Positions 57,620 through 64,000 of a stretch of DNA of 64,000 bases are shown piece by piece. Position numbers and translations under genes: made by a program. The notes under the pieces were generated by a model. The model was not told the DNA's origin. It worked only from the letters and a program-made list of their open reading frames with translations, and ran no database searches. The number at the start of each line of letters is the position of its first letter. Positions within the stretch are counted from its first letter, which is position 1. Origin of the DNA: Siphonodentalium dalli (lineage: Eukaryota; Mollusca; Scaphopoda; Gadilida; Siphonodentaliidae); the NCBI GenBank assembly GCA_032622095.1, contig CP136069.1, forward strand, positions 52,744,760 through 52,808,759, in the 5' to 3' direction.

Positions 57620-57990
57620 TTAAAGGTACTCAATCCGATTAGGCGCTCCTAAATTACTGCTTCTTTGGCTGGGGGGGGGGGGGGGGGTAATTGATTCGAG
57701 TGGAGGAACCCACCCATCGAAGCTCAGAGTGATTATATATCGATTTTTGAAATCTATTAATTTTCGGAGATGCGAGCCCACAAGTTGGCAGAACCACGGT
57801 GCTCAAAACGGACATATTGCGGGTGCAAGATGGATAACACTAAAATCAAGTGGCATGACTACTTGATTTTAGAGTTATCCATCTTACACCCGCAAGATGG
57901 GATTTGGCATGATTTGGGAGGGGGTGAATAGAGGTGAATTCGATAATGGAAACAATTACTGAGTCAGTGACAGAACATTAATTTGATCAA
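57620..57990. repeat. dispersed repeat family B nested in the Harbinger element
   Basis: Begins TTAAAGGTACTCAATCCGAT, then GGCGCTCCTAAATTACTG, a 16-17-base G run near 57671, GATTCGAGTGGAGGAACC, and the inverted pair AGATGGATAACACTAAAATC / GATTTTAGAGTTATCCATCT. It lies in the intergenic spacer of the transposon without disrupting either gene. Confidence 0.75.
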
Positions 57991-58091
57991 GTCAAAAATA
58001 TTTTATGAACAATAAATGACTTCAATAAAGTATTTTAATAACAATACATGAGTTCAATGTCCACATTTAAGACACATCTCAAACCCAATTG

Positions 58092-59055
58092 TTAAAGCTG
58101 CATATAGGATGGCCCGGTGTAATTTGCAGAGGAATACTCTCCGTGGTGATTATTCTGAGAATATGTTGACCCCACTGGTCCATATGATGCAGTTATGTTG
58201 TTTGGTGGCGGCGGTGGTGGAGGGGCTCCTGGTTGTTCTTGGCTCTGTGGAGGCCCGGTGTAATATGCAGAGGAATACTCTCCGTGGTGATTATTCTGAG
58301 AATATGTTGACCCCACTGGTCCATATGATGCAGTTATGTTGTTTGGTGGTGGTGGTTGGGGTGCTGCTGGTTGTTCCTGGCATTTCATTAACATTTTCAT
58401 CATTTCCATTTCATGTTTTCTGGAATTGTAAAGTTCTTCCTTTAAAAATGATATCAGTTTATCCGTGGAATCATCAGCCAAGGTTTCCTTCATTAGGTCA
58501 ACTACTTGATCCATCTTTGAAACTTTTTTCTTTTTCTTTGGTGGTACCGGGACAAACAATTCAGCACCCTGGGATTCCCGAGTGTCGACATCATCTTCTA
58601 ATGAAGGCTCTACTGCCAGGTCAGTATTACAGGAATCCCTGGAACTTACGACAGGGAACAACTTATTGAACCAGGAGCCATATCCTTTGTCATCCTGGAA
58701 TCGTTTGATCCCTGAACCTGTTTTGATGGTCATTGACGCTTGCTTGCATATACTTATGCATTTTTTGAATCGTGTTCTCATTTGAGGAATGCCATATATA
58801 AAATCTGGGTGTCTTTCTTTAAGACGATTTTGAACTTCACCGTACAGTTGGCCATTTTTTTGTTTTTTAACATGTTGGAATATAAGTTGCTTTTTTATTT
58901 TATCGTCGTCGATGATGATGTCTACCATGTCTTCGATTTCTTTGTCATTCCATTGGGATTTCCGTCCGGCTGGTTTTGTTCTTTTCTTGGTTTTTGATGC
59001 AACATCTTCAATTTCATCATCTTCAGAATCTGAGTTAAGTAAGGTGGAGCTATCC
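58092..59055 (-). CDS. Harbinger Myb/SANT-like DNA-binding protein, exon 2
   Basis: This partner protein recruits the transposase to the element ends and brings it into the nucleus. The exon starts at 59055 after a strong minus-strand acceptor (TTACTTTCTAATTTCAG) and ends at TAA 58092-58094. It encodes an acidic leader (SDSEDDEIEDV), a basic segment TKKRTKPAGRKSQW, a Myb/SANT-like trihelix domain (WNDKEIEDMVDII to GYGSWFNKLFP), and a lysine run PKKKKKVSK that looks like a nuclear localisation signal. A Met-rich helix and a Pro-rich tail follow. The tail is a tandem duplication: two copies of NNITASYGPVGSTYSQNNHH. No damage is seen. A longer reading through the intron to an ATG at 59184-59186 is less likely than splicing to 59790-59812. 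ATTAAA near 58034-58039 could be its poly(A) signal. Confidence 0.85.
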
Positions 59056-59789
59056 CTGAAATTAGAAAGTAATTGCAGAATTAGGACAAACAAAGTTATA
59101 CCTGTGTTTGTGATCCCACCATCTCTGAGAATTAGGGTAGGTAGGTAAAAACAAAATAATGTTTTTTTCTTAAATACTGTGGACATTGAAATAGTATTAA
59201 ATCTCTAAGTACTTAGGATGATACACTTATGCATGTATCAATGTAAAGTTTAGGTATATAGCCCAATAGCGTGTCAAAATATATTAATTGTATCATTTTA
59301 TTTTACAAAATATCAATATCTGGACACAGAGGTGATGTCAGTTTACTTGATGCCCAATAGACAGTTTAGGATAGGCACCTTTAAAATAGAGTAGGTAGGG
59401 AGACCACATACACACATTTGTTTTATTTTGGCCTTATTAATTGCTAATAGTTAAATAGTAAAATAGATTAACATTATTATTGATTCTTGAGAGAAAGTAT
59501 ACAATGGTAGAATATATTGATTTTATAATACACATATATCAAGTACTTAGTAGTAGTTGTACTAGTAGTAAATTATTAGAAATATCAAATAGAAGGCATA
59601 TATTATAGTGCGATATATAATATCCAGTACTAGTAATGCCACTGTTGTAGTGGTGGGCACCCAGTACCACGAAAAATCGAAATTTAATAAGTAACCTTTG
59701 AAAAGTTTGCTAGCCTAAATAATACATGAATAAAATACACTCAAGTTAAATTATATATGTGTGCGTATATATTCTATGTTTGTACGTAC

Positions 59790-59812
59790 CTGTCATTGTC
59801 TTCTTCTGTCAT
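59790..59812 (-). CDS. Harbinger Myb-like protein, exon 1
   Basis: On the minus strand ATGACAGAAGAAGACAATGA is followed by CAG and a consensus GTACGT donor. The 23 coding bases (MTEEDND plus two bases) join in frame across a 734-bp intron (59056-59789) to RDSSTLLNSDSEDD of exon 2. This gives a uniformly acidic N-terminus in place of the hydrophobic one produced by reading through the intron. Confidence 0.75.
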
Positions 59813-60269
59813 ATTATCCCGTAAATGATAATAATTATGAATAATTGTCAGTGTGTGTGTCCGCTTATTTATTTAACCTCGAACTGACCAACTGACCACG
59901 TGTGGGTATTTCCGCACTTATGGGGAACTCCCTCATTACCATATCATTATCATATCATTTGCATTCGTTCTTCGGCAACTTTCGGCTCTTCTCGTCACAT
60001 GTATTAGATTCGAGTCGACAAAAATCCGTCGTTTGAAACCAAGACGGATTTCAGACGCATCACAGACGAAGATTCGTCTGAATTGGACGGAGATTCGTCT
60101 GTGGTGCGTCTGACACGGATCTAATTGTTTCAAACGTCGCATTTTTGACGCATTTAATACAATTGTGGGTCTGGTATTAGATTCGAGTCGACAAAAATCC
60201 GTCGTTTGGAACGGGCCTCAGAGTCCAGTAAGTGCCACCATCTTACTAGTCGCTACATGCCGGAACGTT

Positions 60270-60729
60270 GCGCCTTAGCGTAGTGTAGGCTGAGCGCTAG
60301 GAACGAGTCTAGGCATTGTGTGCATTAGCGTAGTGTAGGCTGAGCGCTAGGAACGAGTCTAGGCATTGTGTGCATTAGCGTAGTGTAGGCTGAGCGCTAG
60401 GAACGAGTCTAGGCATTGTGTGCATTAGCGTAGTGTAGGCTGAGCGCTAGGAACGAGTCTAGGCATTGTGTGCATTAGCGTAGTGTAGGCTGAGCGCTAG
60501 GAACGAGTCTAGGTATTGTGTGCATTAGCGTAGGGTAGGCTGAGCGCTAGGAACGAGTCTAGGCATTGTGTGCATTAGCGTAGTGTAGGCTGAGCGCTAG
60601 GAACGAGTCTAGGCATTGTGTGCATTAGCGTAGTGTAGGCTGAGCGCTAGGAACGAGTCTAGGCATTGTGTGCATTAGCGTAGTGTAGGCTGAGCGCTAG
60701 TAACGAGTCTAGGCATTGTGTGCATTAGT
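60270..60729. repeat. 50-bp minisatellite, about nine copies
   Basis: Units run CATTAGCGTAGTGTAGGCTG, AGCGCTAGGAACGAGTCTAG, GCATTGTGTG. Copies are almost identical (single-base variants near 60513, 60533 and 60701), so expansion is recent. The words AGTCTAGGCATTGTGT also occur once at about 55308-55323, left of the Harbinger insertion. The transposon therefore landed within or next to a sequence related to the minisatellite seed. Confidence 0.95.
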
Positions 60730-61059
60730 ATTTCAAAGTAATCCCGCTTGATTTAGTCTTCCCATATCATTTTAACTCCAAACATATTGTAAAATTTTAA
60801 ACAAGGACATGTAAGCTAGGCCGTGTTCCCACACAAACCTTGAATTCGGTGAGTTCTTTGAAGAACCAAACATATAGGATTTGGTTCCAGATGGACCATA
60901 ATGCTTAATCCTAAATTCGCGATATAAGAACAGATTGCCAATGTATCAGGCTCGAACTCACGTCAAATTCTAATTTGTATTTTCCTATTCAGATTTTAGT
61001 GATTTTACTGACGACAATTGACTATATATGCAACTGAATGCGTAGGCTAAATGTTCTAT
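60730..61059. other. no gene recognised
   Basis: AT-rich sequence containing GAAGAACCAAACATATAGGA near 60867, related to the cluster at 54785-55105. Confidence 0.4.
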
Positions 61060-61310
61060 TTGAATATGAGTGAATATGTGAGTATATTATAGTTAGTAGA
61101 TGAGATATGTTCTATTTGAGACACAAACCTCGTAAAAGCTACCATATTAAAACTCTGGCAGCAGCTTTAAAACCTTGTGCTACATAATTATGTACTATTC
61201 AGTTTTGACACAAACATAATGCCAATGTTTTGTTCTGTGGTAGCCTTTGCAAGTTTGGTGTTCATCTACTAACAATAATATACTCACATATTAACTCATA
61301 TTCAATGTTG
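61060..61310. mobile_element. foldback element with ~45-bp arms
   Basis: GAATATGAGTGAATATGTGA plus GTATATTATAGTTAGTAGAT at the left return inverted as ATCTACTAACAATAATATAC and TCACATATTAACTCATATTC at the right. About 150 bp of non-coding sequence separates the arms. Confidence 0.75.
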
Positions 61311-63398
61311 AGAAAATTCCACCGACCCATATGTCATAATTATGTCATTTCTACACAATTTTGATTAAGTTCTAAATTAAAACATATTATGTATAATTTA
61401 TACACGTCTGTCATAAGAGTGCATGTACACTATGAGAACAACGTTTGCTGGCTCATACACATTGTATTTGTTGCCATGGTGACCATTACTTTTCTGCTAT
61501 TAAATTAATATAATAATATCAATGAGTTAATGCGCGAAACATGGATCTCATATAGCATCATTCAATGGAATTAACTGTTAAAGGCCCACTTAATTTTCGA
61601 ACCCCCAGATCACATTATATAAAATATAGTCAAATTTCGAGTAAAATATATATTAGAACGTTATTATTTGCAATTCAAAATCACATGTTTCGACAATATG
61701 TTTCAATTTAACATCTTATTGTCTACTAACATCATCATATTATTTACTAACAGCCCAAATCTATCAAAAAAATTTCGTAGGCAACATTTTCATGGCTAGT
61801 TACAAATGTTACCATGGCAACCAACACGTACAAGGGTTCCTTGCGGATACAGTTTCGAAAATAGTGACCTATCTCAAGTTGTTCTAATACATTTTCTTAT
61901 TCCCTATCTGCATTGTAAACACAATTATCTATATTGTAAAACAATATGTTTGCGTGTTGCTATCGAAACCAGCTTTTTCCCTCAAATGTTCTAAAATATA
62001 TAAACATAATTTTGTTTTATTTAATTTGAGCCAGAACCGTACGTGTTCGATAATTGGTTGTAATTGAACATCTTTTGTATCGATACAAACATTTATTGTA
62101 GAGATTTTAGACGTTCCTAGACATTCGATTGCGGAGTCACATCGAAACATCAGTGGCTAAGAGTACGGTGAATATGGTGACATTTCCTTTATCAGTAGAA
62201 AATAGAGTCAGCCCTGGCCCAAACTGTACTCCTGCCAAATGAAAATGTATATCCTTACGATTCCTTGCCAAATTCTATAATAAGTTGCCGAATGATATCG
62301 AACCGAAACTTAGGGGTTCATAGTATACTGGCAAGTTAACATACTCTAACACTATTTAGACTAGTTTTTGCAGTTTGCATTTTCTCATTCTTGTAATGCT
62401 TATACGTATGCAGAGAGGTCGCTCCAAAATTATTATATTCACGCCATATTTCACCAAGCAAGACAACAAGAACGGGCATGTCATTATGTCTAAAAGGTAT
62501 TCTTCGACATTAAATACTTTAAAGAGAAGCTGTCCGCAACCAAGAAGTTAAGGAGGACTCTCTTCATTGCGCATGTGGGGCTACCACTATTGGGTTATAC
62601 CATGCAGCTGTTATCGAGTTTCTCGCGTCATCAGCGCTGTCTTTCTTTGTTATCGAAGAAACAAGAGTTCCACATCTGAGTTTATAGTTCACAAGAAAAG
62701 GTATACTTATAACGAATGTGACCAACAGCGAGACAAATTGGATAGGCTACACTCTTTGCATGAATCACCGTTCCTCGTCAATCGAAAATCAACCCAGCTA
62801 TTACGTGGCTCAGATAAGTGTTTGCGTCGTGCATCGCATTGGCCAAGTAACTGGGGCACCCTCTCGTTTGGTTATTTTCTTACTGATTTGTGCACAAATA
62901 GATGCATGCATTTGTAATATAATTGTATATTGTCAAAGTTGTGTTGAATGTTGTTCCGGGGAGTACACTGGAGTTCATCGTGCTGGTTTTCGATACGATT
63001 ATCGGATCTTTTGAGGGAGGCGATCGGGAAATTAAATTCATCTCCAACAGACGGTCCTGTACATGGTGCAGCGTGACGGTTGCGGGCCCAATTCCTGCTA
63101 TACTTAGAGTGTCTTGAAAAGGGCTCTCATCAGTATAGACTAGGAAGTACCCACATTACCGCATTTCTACTATATAATACATCATATGTGGGCCCCTTAG
63201 TTCGTCCAATGAATGTTTAATCACACAGGGGAATGTACTAATGGTTTAGTCAAGCCCAGGTTACGCCGATAATGACACAATACCCTCTTAATAATGATTA
63301 ATAAAACATATAGTTTTGAAAGAACTCACGGGTATATAGTACTCTGTTGGCACTGGTCACCTGGTTCTGCATGTTCTCAAATGGTTACTGGGGCTGAA
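61311..63398. other. no gene recognised; two X-box-like palindromes
   Basis: No exon could be supported, although open frames of 98 and 116 codons occur at 62567-63014. GTTGCCATGGTGAC near 61469 and GTTACCATGGCAAC near 61808 match the palindromic RFX-type X-box pattern, 340 bp apart. Confidence 0.35.
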
Positions 63399-63779
63399 AT
63401 GGTCACTGTCACCCCCTTTCGTTCAGTTGGATACCCAGCGTTTTTAAATTTTCATTTGGGTACCCAGCTTTTGTAAAATTTACATTTGGGTACACAGCTT
63501 TATGAAATCTCAAACAGAGCGTGATTTAATTAGTGATTACAGTCTGTTGATTGCGAAACGAACCTGTTAAATATGTTTATATATGAAGTATGATGTCTAT
63601 TTGTCACGATGCTTGAAAATAATAGCGGAGAAGAATTGTATGCATAGGACATAGGTGCTGCAGATTGACTGCTCATAAAGCTGGGTACCCAATTGTAAAT
63701 TTTATAAAAGTTGGGTACCTAACTGAAAGTTTTAAAAAGCTGGGTACCCAACTGAACGAAACAGGGTGATAATGACCAT
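63399..63779. mobile_element. MITE with ~100-bp terminal inverted repeats
   Basis: ATGGTCACTGTCACCCCCTT at the left and the complement of ACAGGGTGATAATGACCAT at the right are the ends. Each arm holds three copies of a GGGTACCCAGCTTTT-like motif (about 63428, 63457 and 63488 on the left, 63676, 63707 and 63738 on the right). The ~180-bp core is non-coding. Confidence 0.85.
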
Positions 63780-63795
63780 GTCTGCGTTACTGGGA

Positions 63796-64000
63796 GCTGG
63801 GGACTGTTATATAAGCTATTTAATTATGGAGTTCGCGGGAGAACATTGAGATGGATAGAGGACTACCTTCATAAACGGCAACAAAGAGTCTTAGTAAATA
63901 ACACCTCTTCTGAATACGAGATCATCACAGCTGGTGTACCACATGGCTCAATCTTAGGACCCTTCCTCTTCCTTGTCTATATCACCGATTTACCAGACAA
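63796..64000 (+). pseudogene. 5'-truncated LINE reverse transcriptase fragment, runs off the window
   Basis: The frame from about 63801 reads GLLYKLFNYGVRGRTLRWIE and continues to NTSSEYEIITAGVPHGSILG and FLFLVYITDLPD at the window end. This is the RT palm region just before the catalytic YADD box. The invariant GVPQG motif is GVPHG here, a Gln-to-His change at a conserved site. Homology stops near 63796, beside the MITE, so the copy is 5'-truncated or interrupted. It is a different LINE from the one at 2895-6308, with only moderate similarity. Whether the frame stays open beyond 64000 cannot be seen. Confidence 0.8.

Larger units (their letters stand above)
55394..60217. mobile_element. complete PIF/Harbinger transposon, 4,824 bp
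   Basis: The ends are 42-bp perfect inverted repeats: GGCCCGTTCCAAACGACGGA continues to TCGACTCGAATCTAAT at 55435, mirrored at 60176-60217. TCA at 55391-55393 and 60218-60220 is the 3-bp target duplication. Subterminal sequence carries several copies of GACGAATCTT/AAGATTCGTC words on both sides (about 55482-55495 and 60065-60105), the usual transposase binding-site arrangement. Two convergent genes are inside: a DDE transposase (plus strand) and a Myb/SANT-like protein (minus strand). That pair is the defining content of PIF/Harbinger elements. A TA microsatellite and a family B repeat lie between them. The 3-bp target is typical of the superfamily, though TCA departs from the common TWA. Confidence 0.95.

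Noticed and set aside
60270-60729. CRISPR-like regular repeat
   Set aside because: The units are contiguous 50-bp copies with no unique spacers, so this is a minisatellite in a eukaryotic genome.
62567-63014. Overlapping plus-strand open frames of 116 and 98 codons
   Set aside because: The frames overlap each other, start at non-ATG or weak sites, show no domain and have no convincing splice borders.

Overview
The window is AT-rich, intron-containing animal DNA, most likely from a marine invertebrate. This rests on spliced exons with GT-AG sites, a CR1/L2-type LINE carrying a 2A-like motif, tRNA-derived SINEs, a two-gene PIF/Harbinger transposon, many foldback MITEs and long satellite and trinucleotide arrays. 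No bacterial, viral or organellar block is visible, and the species cannot be named from sequence alone. Most of the window is repetitive. LAYOUT: 1-2600, sparse DNA with one SINE (about 1006-1410). About 2605-6600, a LINE on the minus strand with an uninterrupted 1,137-residue endonuclease/reverse-transcriptase ORF. 7070-7380, a 32-bp minisatellite. 9032-9592, a long inverted-repeat MITE. 9908-10755, diverged copies of a ~160-bp repeat. 10917-18478, a 7.6-kb satellite with a 61-bp two-part unit and a local 549-bp higher-order period. 18816-23262, MITEs, including a piggyBac-like element with an exact TTAA duplication. 24390-26580, a diverged tandem array. 27820-32116, closely packed foldback elements. 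32568-53753, a minus-strand host gene (below), its introns filled with MITEs, SINEs and GAT/GGT arrays. 51430-53145, modular repeats with (CAGA)n or (CAAA)n ends. 53855-54247, another piggyBac-like MITE. 55394-60217, a complete PIF/Harbinger element. 60270-60729, a 50-bp minisatellite. 63399-63779, a MITE. 63796 to the window end, a 5'-truncated reverse-transcriptase fragment of a second LINE. HOST GENE: five minus-strand exons (49471-49617, 45696-45731, 43678-43719, 36108-37433, 32568-32668) join in one reading frame, and every internal junction is phase 1. They encode a hydrophilic N-terminal segment, one transmembrane helix preceded by basic residues (type II topology), a short linker, an acidic stalk of about six 65-residue repeats with regularly spaced N-glycosylation sequons, and a short acidic tail ending in TAG. 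A candidate first exon at 53699-53753 gives a 568-residue protein. I do not recognise the family. Four of the five core exons are too short to be found as ORFs. HARBINGER: the element has 42-bp perfect terminal inverted repeats and a TCA target duplication. Its DDE transposase is interrupted by one in-frame TAA. Its Myb/SANT-like partner gene is convergent and intact if a 734-bp intron is removed. Being non-autonomous for the catalytic protein but intact for the partner makes it a recently immobilised copy.
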